A stretch of 8,801 bases of DNA from Gammaproteobacteria bacterium (GCA_019090565.1 JAHRVS010000016.1:1-8801), one strand, 5' to 3'. Numbered from the stretch's first letter, positions 1-6,623 are shown. Notes: generated from the sequence alone by a model not told the origin. A program made the numbers and translations.

Positions 1-1736
1 GCAATTTTACGCGTGGTAACATCTTTTGTTAATCCCATGATTCGGTCAACTTTTTCATTACTAAATATCGGGATAAAAGATGACTCGAAGTATCGACCAT
101 TACTGGATACAAATTCGAAATGTGATGACTCTCCTTTGAATGCACTTCCCAGCAATATAGAGATTCTTTGTCTATCAGAGTCATTGACAGCATCTAAATA
201 ACACATGCCAACAACCTCATCTTCACTTGATGCTCCCATCATAAGAACGCCGGCAGGGTTCATTGAGATCAGCTCACCTCCGAGATCTATTTGATGAATA
301 CAGTAAGGTGCATTATTAATCAGAAGGCGATTTTCCGTAGAGCTTTTGTCAAGGGCTTCTTGAGTTTTTGTGGACTCTGTAACATCTTGGATAGTAACAG
401 GGATGGCTTTGAAATCCAGGTCAGATTCAGGGATGCGAAAAGATATTATCGCATCAATTTTTTTTCCCTTGAGGGTTTTATATTTTGCAGCTGAACGGAA
501 GTATCTCTCTCTGCTCCATATCGCACAGAGCTCATCAATAAATACGTGAATTGTATCATCATCAAACGTTTTATCTATTTGCTGTATGAAAAGTTCTTCT
601 GACTCTACTCCGAACATTTCTAGTGTTGCACCATTAACATGATTGATTTTAAGCAATGAAACCATTTCCCATGCAGTCTGGATGTTTTCGTTCAAATAGT
701 GCTTAAGGTCACTTACCCCCTCACTGCGAAGTTCGTTAAGGCGAGCTAAAAGCAATGACATATCTTCATTTAAAATGGAGATTTCCGCATTATCGAACAG
801 ACCTCGGTATATGCTCTCGCTCGCTTTTAGGGCAATGTGAGACGATTTCAATTGTTCTTTGCTTTTATCTATCTCTTTTCCCATATGACTGGAAATTTTA
901 GCCGCTATGACAGCCGAAACAATTGACATCATGGCTGTTAATATTCCGGTTGTAAGCGCAGGGTTAATATTAAAAGCACTCGTTGAAAATAGAACTGAAG
1001 TGCCTCCAATAATTGTTGTAAACACCGTAAGTGGCAAGGTAAAACGTAATAGATAGCTGCGTGTGGAGTTTCCTGATACTAAGTTCGCAGGGAAGTAGTC
1101 TTTATTTATAATAAAAATACCAATGGCAAGAAGTGTAAAGTTAATAGCTGTCGTTAGTGCCATAGGGATGATTCCGCCCACCTCGTACATAAAAGGGCGG
1201 CCATAGAGATAAGCAATACAAAAAGTAAAGCTGATAGTAAGTACAATTAAACTTAAGCAGCTAGAAGTAACTTTAATCTCATTTTTAGTAAATATATTTG
1301 TGTTAGTTAAACTTGCGGATAAAAAAGAAAGCCCTGTTAGAATAAAAATGGCGCCAGTTGCTACGGACATTCGACCAACTGGAATACCATTGAGATTGCC
1401 ACCTTCAGGCATAATCATATCTTCGAAATTTAAATCCAATCCTACATAAAAGCTTAAAACTTCTAATGTTCCAAAAAGTACAATAAGGAAAGACATGAAT
1501 ACAACTATATGATTCCTCCTTGTTGTAGGTTTTTTGGATATTATTGATAAAATTATACCTGAAATAATAAAACAAATGGCAGTGCTTGGAGCCATGGGGA
1601 TATGGTTTTCATTGATGCTGCTGAGCGCCTGTATTCCGGATAAGTACGGGGCTAACCCAAATGTTGAAATGATAATAACCGTAATAGCGATACGGGTTAC
1701 TATATTCGTAGACCTTATAAGTATGTAAGGATTCAT
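1..1736 (-). CDS. Membrane-bound PAS-domain sensor (histidine kinase or diguanylate cyclase type), N-terminal part, runs off left edge
   Basis: Open reading frame of 578 codons without a stop, still open at base 1, so only the N-terminal sensory half is present. The ATG at 1736-1734 has an AAAGGA Shine-Dalgarno 5 nt upstream. About eight hydrophobic segments are seen (roughly residues 12-34, 51-67, 76-99, 124-143, 156-178, 188-210, 229-250, 258-281). Two echo each other: MAPSTAICFIISG (48-60) and MSVATGAIFILTG (123-135), a repeat typical of multi-TM sensor modules. A helical linker follows (281-306), then a PAS-like region (307-455) with FDNAEISILNEDMS, a LNELRSEGVSDL segment and a closing QDVTEST. 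A second PAS domain (468-577) ends in GLTKDVTTRK. These phrases are familiar from PAS-containing hybrid kinases and GGDEF proteins. The output domain is outside the window, so kinase versus cyclase cannot be decided. Signal and partner are unknown. Confidence 0.88.
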   Translation of the reverse strand, partial: MNPYILIRSTNIVTRIAITVIIISTFGLAPYLSGIQALSSINENHIPMAPSTAICFIISGIILSIISKKPTTRRNHIVVFMSFLIVLFGTLEVLSFYVGLDLNFEDMIMPEGGNLNGIPVGRMSVATGAIFILTGLSFLSASLTNTNIFTKNEIKVTSSCLSLIVLTISFTFCIAYLYGRPFMYEVGGIIPMALTTAINFTLLAIGIFIINKDYFPANLVSGNSTRSYLLRFTLPLTVFTTIIGGTSVLFSTSAFNINPALTTGILTAMMSIVSAVIAAKISSHMGKEIDKSKEQLKSSHIALKASESIYRGLFDNAEISILNEDMSLLLARLNELRSEGVSDLKHYLNENIQTAWEMVSLLKINHVNGATLEMFGVESEELFIQQIDKTFDDDTIHVFIDELCAIWSRERYFRSAAKYKTLKGKKIDAIISFRIPESDLDFKAIPVTIQDVTESTKTQEALDKSSTENRLLINNAPYCIHQIDLGGELISMNPAGVLMMGASSEDEVVGMCYLDAVNDSDRQRISILLGSAFKGESSHFEFVSSNGRYFESSFIPIFSNEKVDRIMGLTKDVTTRKI

Positions 1737-2019
1737 TTCAGTCCTTTGCTCCCTCTTCTTTATTTTTAATATGAAAAATAGAGGGGTTACTGTATTGAAT
1801 GTTGATTGCGCCTAATTAGCATGGCTTACCATTCTGAAGACTTCCTGGCTTGGCCGTATGCTCCCAAATTTGACCTGCTAACATGTTGAACCTTTATCTA
1901 TTGTAGCTTAGGGGGCATGAGCTATTAATTATAGCTTCTTTATTGTAAACACCAGTCCAAGTCACTGTTCTGATTGAATGAACCGGACACTTAAATAAGA
2001 GATAATACCCATCAATTAT
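1737..2019. other. Intergenic stretch between sensor gene and IS remnant
   Basis: No credible gene is visible on either strand. It should hold the promoter of the minus-strand sensor gene, but no convincing -35/-10 pair is visible. A small perfect inverted repeat (AGCTAT at 1920-1925, ATAGCT at 1931-1936) is followed on the plus strand by TCTTTATT. This could be a weak hairpin, but it is too short to call a terminator. Confidence 0.5.
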
Positions 2020-3537
2020 TGGAGAGTCACCCCCTGTGTCAGGCTAGTTGTCGCGTCATCTGATTTTCCCTAATAAGCAAACAGAGGGCGATTAGGATGA
2101 TTTACGAAGCGTTATTCAGAGGAGAGAAAGCCGTCCATTATTAAGCGGATGATTCCCCCAGATAATACGTCGATACCGAAGTTGGTAGAAGAAACGGGAG
2201 TTTCTAACTGCACCCTTTATGTTTGGCACAAAGAAGCCAGAATTAGGGGGTTAGTTGTGCTGGGAGATGGTAAGAATGCAGAAAACTGGAGCGCCAGTGA
2301 CAAGTTTTCAGTTGTACTGGAGGCGGCCGCTATGATTGAAGCAGAGCTTGCAGAATATCGTCGCAGTAAAGGGCTTTACGTTGGCCAGATTGCTGTTTGG
2401 AAGCAAGCCTGTATACAAGCTAATTCCACAGGCAAAGACAAAGACAAAGCTAAGTAATCAAAGGCCAGCAGTTTGAAGGATAAAAGAGAGATACAGCCTC
2501 TCAAAAAGCAGCTAAGGCGTGAAGAAAAAGCCTTAACTGAAACTTCAGCGCTCCTGGTGCTAAGAAAAAAAGCCAATGCGATCTGGTGGGAAGACGAGGA
2601 CGATTAATCAGCGTCTCGGATCGCAGCAAGACCATAGAGCTGATTAGTGAAGCAGTGGAGAATGGTGCGCGAAAACATAAGGCCTGTGAAGAGCAGGGTA
2701 TCAGTGTCCGCACGCAGTCAGCGTTAGGCTCAAACTGGTGAAGTAAGGCTTGATGGGCGATCCGGTGCAGTACGCCCAATACTTGGCGACCAACTGTCTT
2801 CAGAGGAAAAAGAACAGATTATTAGGATTGTAGACAGCGGAGAATTTAAGAATCTTCCGCCAAGCCAAATAGTCCCTGCCTTGGCAGGAAAGGGGGGGGG
2901 AATACATTGCCTCGGAGTCGAGTCTTTATCGCACCATGCATGAACAGAAGCAGCAACACCATCGAGGGCACTCGAAAGCACCCACAAAGAGGCCTATCAG
3001 CACCCATGAAGCGACCGAATCAAATTAAGTTTGGTGTAGGGATATTACATGGTTACCGGGGCCTGCCCGAGGTATCCATTACTACCTTTGCCTGATATTG
3101 GATATCTACAGCCGCAAAGTAGTGAGTTGGGAGGTGCATGAGAAAGAGTTCAGTGATAACGCGTCACAACGGGTGTCGAAAGCACACCTATGTGAAGGTG
3201 TTGGCTGCAAATCCCTGGTGCTTCATTCTGACAATGGAAGTCCGATGAAAGGCAGCTTCGCTGCTGGCAACGCTGTATAAGCTAAACGTTGCCAGCTCAT
3301 ACAATCGCCCGCGAGTGAGTAATGATAACGCTTATGCCGAGTCGATTTTAGAACCTGTAAATATCGCTCTGATTATCCTTATAAACGGTTTTCATGCATC
3401 AAAGGTGCTCGGGCTTGGGTTTTGAACTTTGTGCACTGGTATAACCATGAGCGCAAACACAGCGGTATCAAGTTCATATCACCTGTGCAGCGTCATGCGG
3501 GAAATGGGAGTGATATAATTAAAGGGGTCAGCAATCA
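2020..3537 (+). mobile_element. Degenerate IS3-family insertion sequence
   Basis: The body encodes a recognisable but broken IS3-type transposase pair (orfA helix-turn-helix protein, orfB DDE integrase core). Proposed ends: left TGGAGAGTCACCCC starting at 2020; right GGGGTCAGCAATCA ending at 3537, whose reverse complement is TGATTGCTGACCCC. Both begin TG and end ACCCC, and about 8 of 14 positions match. The 5 bp ATTAT at 2015-2019 recurs at 3538-3542 and could be a target-site duplication; a CA-terminated element with 3-5 bp duplications fits the IS3 family. The leader before orfA is about 77 bp. The orfB tail is shorter than I expect for the family, suggesting a deletion just inside the right end. 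IS3-family identity is well supported by the protein remnants. The exact termini are an inference from short matches. Confidence 0.72.
2097..2607 (+). pseudogene. IS3-family transposase orfA (helix-turn-helix protein), frameshifted and interrupted by a stop
   Basis: OrfA of IS3 elements binds the inverted repeats through an N-terminal helix-turn-helix and is joined to orfB by -1 frameshifting. The likely original start is ATG 2097, with a GAGGG about 9 nt upstream. A small indel directly after it moves the conserved phrase RYSEERKPSIIKRMIPPDN into another frame, in which an uninterrupted stretch with ATG 2149 follows. The HTH region reads SIPKLVEETGVSNCTLYVW. A second part contains KGLYVGQIAVWKQAC, as in family members. 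An in-frame TAA at 2455-2457 (probably an old CAA) cuts the protein, but the same frame continues with PLKKQLRREEKALTETSALL and ends at TAA 2605-2607. A run of seven A at about 2564-2570 is a plausible slippery site for orfA-orfB fusion. Confidence 0.82.
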
Positions 3538-3547
3538 ATTATTATGA
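2604..3547 (+). pseudogene. IS3-family transposase orfB (DDE integrase core), multiply frameshifted
   Basis: Fragments in all three plus frames assemble into one IS3 orfB: ISVSDRSKTIELISEAV (frame of 2604); GEVRLDGR and LPPSQIVPALAGKG (after a +1 shift near 2715-2718); EYIASESSLYRTMHEQ through DIYSRKVVSWEVHEKE and LVLHSDNGSPMKG (after the G9 tract 2892-2900); LATLYKLNV and RPRVSNDNAYAES (after an extra base near 3257); RTCKYR and WVLNFVHWYNHERKHSGIKF (after a missing T at 3345-3349). Stops inside the restored frame are TAG 2725-2727 (expected TGG) and TAA 3026-3028 (expected CAA). Catalytic codons survive: Asp 3041-3043, Asp 3230-3232 and Glu 3339-3341; once the extra base is removed, the last two are 35 residues apart, the family's DD(35)E spacing. 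It cannot make an active transposase. Confidence 0.88.
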
Positions 3548-3554
3548 CCCCTTT
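3521..3554. terminator. Perfect 10-bp inverted repeat, possible bidirectional terminator
   Basis: AAAGGGGTCA (3521-3530) and TGACCCCTTT (3545-3554) form a perfect 10-bp stem with a 14-nt loop. Reading plus, the stem is followed by GATTTTT; reading minus, by AATTATA. It lies downstream of the minus-strand gene ending at 3618 and at the right edge of the IS remnant. A terminator role is plausible but the U-tracts are imperfect. GGGGTCA/TGACCCC hairpins are also common as intergenic palindromes in gammaproteobacteria. Confidence 0.45.
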
Positions 3555-3617
3555 GATTTTTGGGGTATCTTCTAGTGGACTATTATGTGATTTACTGTAA
3601 GGATAATATTGAGATAT

Positions 3618-4055
3618 CTATAATTCAGATAAACGCTGTTCCGTTGAGCTAATATACTTCTCTAACATATCGACTCTCTTTATTAATTTTTCTTCATATT
3701 TTTCGATATCACTATTTAAGTCACCAACAGTTTTCTGCCATATATCTGATTCTGAACCTTCATCTTCATATGTATCGGCTCTATTTATGCGAGCGTAATT
3801 CAACCTATCATTTAGCGATCCTAGCTGGGTCTCCAAGGCAAATATTACTCTAATTAACTCAACTCGGGTCGCTCCAAACTCATCTACAAGTTTTGACTTT
3901 GGTCCGGGCCCAATTTTAGGCGGCCAAAACTCGACGTCCCTTTCAGATAAAATTGCAACTCCTCCTAATACACCAACATAGCTAACCAATATTAGCGTTA
4001 CGGCGGTTAGAGCCCAAACAGGCAATCTATTTGCGACTGTGTTGTGTATATTCAT
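3618..4055 (-). CDS. Small membrane-anchored coiled-coil protein with FWPPKIG motif, function unknown
   Basis: A 145-residue protein. The start at 4055 is chosen because GGAGAG lies just upstream; the frame is open upstream to an ATG at 4196, but that extension is simply translated repeat copy A. One strong TM segment (about 12-36, LPVWALTAVTLILVSYVGVL and following residues) is followed by SERDVEFWPPKIGPGPKS (37-54). This aromatic-proline linker is familiar from small hypothetical membrane proteins. Residues 57-145 are charged and heptad-like, with two likely coiled-coil stretches (about 60-90 and 105-145) split by an acidic patch (TYEDEGSESD, 95-104). This predicts an anchored protein with a long helical soluble domain, perhaps an oligomer or partner-binding device. 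I do not recognise a named family. It is preceded by repeat A and followed by the 3521-3554 hairpin. Confidence 0.75.
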   Translation of the reverse strand: MNIHNTVANRLPVWALTAVTLILVSYVGVLGGVAILSERDVEFWPPKIGPGPKSKLVDEFGATRVELIRVIFALETQLGSLNDRLNYARINRADTYEDEGSESDIWQKTVGDLNSDIEKYEEKLIKRVDMLEKYISSTEQRLSEL

Positions 4056-4058
4056 ATT

Positions 4059-4064
4059 CTCTCC
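4059..4064 (-). promoter_or_regulatory. Shine-Dalgarno site deciding the start at 4055
   Basis: GGAGAG on the minus strand, with the GGAG part 5 nt before the ATG at 4055. No comparable site precedes the upstream in-frame ATG at 4196, which lies inside repeat copy A. This supports the 145-residue product over the 192-residue one. Confidence 0.65.
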
Positions 4065-4083
4065 AAGTATCCGTTCACTTAAA

Positions 4084-4221
4084 GCCCTATAAGGGCACTC
4101 ATTACAATTGTTCTTATATTGGATGGATTTCACAACTAGGGAAGCACAACTAGGGGGCACCCATAAAAATACGGCGACGACATTGGGACTCAGCAATAAT
4201 TTGACGGGTGCCCTCTAGTGT
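4084..4221 (+). repeat. Intergenic repeat, copy A (138 bp)
   Basis: First of three related copies. Shared order on the plus strand: TATAAGG, then TACAATTGTTC, AACTAGGG unit(s), a palindromic core, and a CTAGTGT end. Here the core (4154-4214) is the best preserved: GGGGCACCCATAAAAAT at the left and TTTGACGGGTGCCCT at the right form a long imperfect hairpin bounded by CTAG at 4150-4153 and 4215-4218. Two AACTAGGG units are present, and a segment rich in T and A (about 4114-4131) is inserted compared with copies B and C. A local palindrome, GCCCTATAAGGGC, marks the left end. It lies between the DUF4892-OmpA gene and the small membrane protein gene and reads through as open frame into the latter. 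Confidence 0.85.
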
Positions 4222-4251
4222 ACTTTGAACGCCGCCAAAGAATAACCTCTA

Positions 4252-5247
4252 CTAAAAATCCCCATTTTTCAATACTAGCTCAACACGCCTGTTAGCTTTT
4301 TGCCCCTCATCTGATAAATTTGACTGAGCTGGTGAAACAGGGCCTACGCCATGAGCACTAAGAACGCCCGTTTTTACTTGGTATTTTTTTGTTAAAGTAT
4401 CAAGCACCGCTTGGGCTCTTGATAGTGATAGTCTAACATTGTGCTCATACGATCCATTATTGTCAGTATGCCCAACAACATAAAACTTTTTCTCAGTTTC
4501 AGAGTTAAGGTATCCAGCTATTGTTTTTAAGGACTCCATAGACTCCTCTTTTATAACAGACAAATCACTATCAAAATATACCCCTTCTAATTCAACTTTT
4601 CCGCTGCGCTTTATTTTGTCTTTTAAATCTTCAACCGAACCAATACCTATAACATCAGAATTTAAAACTGCGGGTTCAATAATGCTAATAGCAATGAGCC
4701 GTTGGTTAATACTATTATGAGCAGAAACGCATATCATCACGTAAACTTCTCTAGATGAATCTATTTTTATTTTTGCACTCATAATGCCAAACTCCTCCTT
4801 TATTGTTGAATCTAGACCCTTATAAATAAGATCTTCTTTACGGAGCTTCGCATTGATAACATTTCCACTCGATTTGCTCTCTTCCTTATAGCATCTCTTG
4901 CCTCTGCATTTAAAAACAAACTCAGCATTTAGTTTTTTAAGTGCATTTTCGTAATTCTTGAAGAGCTGAAATACAGAGACGTTAATACTCTGACTACTAT
5001 TTTTGTATAATATATTACTTACTTCTCCCTCAAGGCTTAGTGCTGGAAGTGTTTTCGTTTCTATTTCTAATGGGCCATTGATGATTTCAGCTTCATCATA
5101 TTCAGCGTAAGAATAATCTTTAATGTAAAACCCTGGGTAGCGGCTAATTAACTCATGATCGGATGAGCCTTTTTTATCTGTCACAGCTAAAGCTAACGGG
5201 TTAAACATTAAGAGTGATAGTACAAAGGAAATAGTAACTTGTTTCAT
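4252..5247 (-). CDS. Secreted DUF4892-OmpA family envelope protein
   Basis: A 331-residue protein. The signal peptide is 1-21 (hydrophobic core 5-19, cleavage after LALA), giving a periplasmic or outer-membrane-attached product. Residues about 29-200 match the DUF4892 type: DHELISRYPG near the start, EGEVSNILY (73-81), a KNYENALKKL helix, and the cysteine pair CRGKRC (114-119). Residues about 217-328 are an OmpA C-terminal peptidoglycan-binding domain: VYFDSDLSVIK, GHTDNNGSYEHN with Asp262, LSLSRAQAV, and QKANRRVEL with Arg320/321. These are the residues that contact diaminopimelate in this family. No lipobox is seen, so it is not obviously a lipoprotein. The expected role is anchoring or sensing at the peptidoglycan; the DUF4892 ligand is unknown. 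The ribosome site is weak (GGGGTC 6 nt before the ATG). Repeat A follows the gene and repeat B lies about 200 bp upstream. Confidence 0.92.
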   Translation of the reverse strand: MKQVTISFVLSLLMFNPLALAVTDKKGSSDHELISRYPGFYIKDYSYAEYDEAEIINGPLEIETKTLPALSLEGEVSNILYKNSSQSINVSVFQLFKNYENALKKLNAEFVFKCRGKRCYKEESKSSGNVINAKLRKEDLIYKGLDSTIKEEFGIMSAKIKIDSSREVYVMICVSAHNSINQRLIAISIIEPAVLNSDVIGIGSVEDLKDKIKRSGKVELEGVYFDSDLSVIKEESMESLKTIAGYLNSETEKKFYVVGHTDNNGSYEHNVRLSLSRAQAVLDTLTKKYQVKTGVLSAHGVGPVSPAQSNLSDEGQKANRRVELVLKNGDF

Positions 5248-5454
5248 TTTTGACCCCGATTTAATATTTATATTTGTTATTCTAGTAGCCCATTTTATTT
5301 TTTATTCCACCTAAAGAGTGCATACGCAAACTTTTATAATTTCATAACCATTTTAGCATTTCACATGCCGGACTCAAATTATAAGCCCTATCCAGCAACT
5401 ATAATGGACGTCTCTTAGTTTTAAGCCCCAGAAACTTCCTTAAATAGCTCATAA

Positions 5455-5560
5455 GCCCTGTAAGGAGACCGACTACAATTGTTCTCGCAACTAGGGGGGG
5501 CATAAAAATACAGCAAGGACACTGGGGCTTCGTAATAACTTGATGGGTGTTCTCTAGTGT
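5455..5560 (+). repeat. Intergenic repeat, copy B (106 bp, shortest)
   Basis: Same order and orientation as copies A and C: AGCCCTGTAAGGAG, TACAATTGTTCTCGC, a single AACTAGGG unit, core, and CTAGTGT end at 5554-5560. The left arm of the core is altered to seven G followed by CATAAAAAT, so the CACCC half of the palindrome is lost, while the right arm keeps GATGGGTG. The hairpin is therefore weaker here than in copy A. It lies upstream of the DUF4892-OmpA gene, separated from it by about 200 bp. Confidence 0.83.
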
Positions 5561-5744
5561 GTCCATTCCGTATATTACGCCGCGTATATTTTCATTTGCC
5601 CTTATATACAACCACTTACAGCTAAGCACTGAATGATATACGGACGCATCCATTGAATACCTGAAAAACATCAATATTACTGCTGGTAAATTCCACCTGA
5701 TGTAAGAACAATTTTAGGTCACCGTAAGACCCGGATTTATATAG
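5561..5744. other. Non-coding stretch right of repeat B
   Basis: No supported gene is seen. Only short reading frames are present, and the minus-strand one that continues into repeat B (stop at 5399) is an artefact of the repeat being open in that frame. GTATATT occurs twice about 15 bp apart (near 5569 and 5584). Confidence 0.45.
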
Positions 5745-5909
5745 TGTTTTTCCATATTCACCAGGCCTCAGGCGCAGATCCTTACGTGGGCTACTAACGC
5801 ATACGGCTCCTACATTAAGTCAAACGTAAAAGCGTTGATTGGGATAGGGGCGGGGATTCTTTACACTGGGTATGTATCTTATCAACCACTGAAATTTAAA
5901 CCAGTTTAA
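5745..5909 (+). pseudogene. Orphan C-terminal fragment on plus strand, possible gene remnant
   Basis: A 54-codon open stretch between TAG 5742-5744 and TAA 5907-5909, with no ATG, GTG or TTG start at its left end. The C-terminal part (NAYGSYIKSNVKALIGIGAG and following residues) has a protein-like composition with a possible TM segment around KALIGIGAGILYTGYVSY. It may be the tail of a gene whose front was removed by rearrangement. Family not recognised. It could also be a chance open frame. Confidence 0.25.
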
Positions 5910-6007
5910 CTTTGTCGCTTTTTGGCTTCGTTGGCGCAGAGATTCAAACCTTGCGCGGCAGATCTCTGACCGAAAGCGAATCCTAATAGTGCCTGTCCTA
6001 GCTTTTT
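5910..6007. other. Unassigned stretch between orphan fragment and intron-like remnant
   Basis: No gene is recognised. On the minus strand the frame used by the intron-like remnant stays open through here to TAA 5906-5908. CAGAGAT (5937-5943) and ATCTCTG (5962-5968) form a 7-bp inverted repeat with an 18-nt loop. It may be the scar of another element. Confidence 0.35.
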
Positions 6008-6244
6008 TCGCGAGACAACAAGGTCCGCGTTCTTAAGGTTGATTTCGGAGCTCAATACTGAGCCTGCATATTCCCCTGTCAACGCTTAACCTCCACCCTC
6101 ACGAATAGCGGCCCATGACTCGGGGCTGAAGTGGGTCGTTAGCCCTTTCCAGATAGAGGCATTGCACCTCCAATCTTCTACCGATTTAGCTCGGCGCAGT
6201 GCCCGTCCTGGTTTATTCAAAATAAACATGCACTTAGTGCAAAC
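6008..6244 (-). mobile_element. Probable 5'-region fragment of a group II intron
   Basis: Minus-strand translation gives KPGRALRRAKSVEDW, SIWKGLTTHFSPESWAAIRE and GGG, then a TAA (6086-6088) where GAA is expected, then ALTGEYAGSVLSSEINLKNAD. In my memory this series (REGGGEALTGEYAG..LSSEIN) is the conceptual translation of the structured 5' region of bacterial group II introns, upstream of the reverse-transcriptase ORF. It is an RNA-structure sequence, not a real protein. Similarity ends near 6008; no maturase gene or intron 3' end follows. The proposed 5' end overlaps the last codons of the MAPEG gene (GTTTG at about 6244-6240). This is recall-based and no structure was computed. Confidence 0.42.
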
Positions 6245-6609
6245 AATGCCACAACGCAACCGACAGAAGCGAACCATACAATTGATCTCAGATACCCTAA
6301 ATTAGCGATATACAAAATGGCATGAAGTACGCGGAGAATAACAAACCCTACAGCCAACATATTTAAAGTGCTCTGATCAACAACGCATAAATGCGCAATT
6401 ATTACAGCAGCGGCAAATGGGGGGAATGCTTCAAACCCGTTCATTTGCGCCCAGTTCGCACGCTGCCTCCAACCACTCAAACTGTTCAAATAGTCTCTCG
6501 GCGCTTCATTTTCTGATTTTCCGAATTTACCTCCAGAGAATTTAGCTAAGCCTGTCAAAGCGACAGGTAGATAAGCTGCAATTAATACACACCAATACGC
6601 AAGAGTCAT
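6217..6609 (-). CDS. MAPEG-family membrane protein
   Basis: A 130-residue integral membrane protein. The family (membrane-associated proteins in eicosanoid and glutathione metabolism) includes trimeric glutathione-dependent enzymes of four TM helices. The start at 6609 is preferred over the in-frame ATG at 6618 because AAAGGA (6623-6618) lies 8 nt before 6609 but overlaps the other ATG. TM segments lie at about 4-24, 63-80, 86-104 and 109-127. Family signposts: MTLAYWCVLIAAYLP at the N-terminus, an aPRDYLNSLSGWRQRANWAQ stretch, NGFEAFPPFAAAVI (57-70, with the family Asn/Glu), and a late LRSIVW (107-112). Many bacterial members are uncharacterised, so the substrate is unknown. The last codons may derive from the intron-like sequence that begins at the gene's 3' end. 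Repeat C lies about 170 bp upstream. Confidence 0.88.
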   Translation of the reverse strand: MTLAYWCVLIAAYLPVALTGLAKFSGGKFGKSENEAPRDYLNSLSGWRQRANWAQMNGFEAFPPFAAAVIIAHLCVVDQSTLNMLAVGFVILRVLHAILYIANLGYLRSIVWFASVGCVVALFALSACLF

Positions 6610-6617
6610 TTTTAACA

Positions 6618-6623
6618 TCCTTT
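6618..6623 (-). promoter_or_regulatory. Shine-Dalgarno site for the MAPEG gene
   Basis: AAAGGA on the minus strand, 8 nt before the ATG at 6609. It directly abuts the alternative ATG at 6618, which makes that upstream start unlikely. Confidence 0.6.

Noticed and set aside
13..494. Plus-strand short frames over the sensor gene
   Set aside because: They lie opposite the 578-codon PAS protein, whose domain content is clear.
2376..2987. Minus-strand frames of 66-92 codons
   Set aside because: Antisense to the IS3 transposase remnants, which explain the sequence fully.
5380..5400. TATAAT (minus strand) as a -10 box for the DUF4892-OmpA gene
   Set aside because: The only TTG-type -35 candidate is about 9 bp away, too close, and the hexamer at the correct spacing is poor.
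5399..5674. Minus-strand 91-codon reading frame
   Set aside because: It is largely translation of repeat copy B, has no family resemblance and no good ribosome site.
5928..5970. Possible minus-strand tRNA 3' part (GGTTTGAATC followed by a purine/pyrimidine stem)
   Set aside because: The T-stem does not pair, there is no CCA, and no anticodon or D arm is found; only a superficial resemblance.
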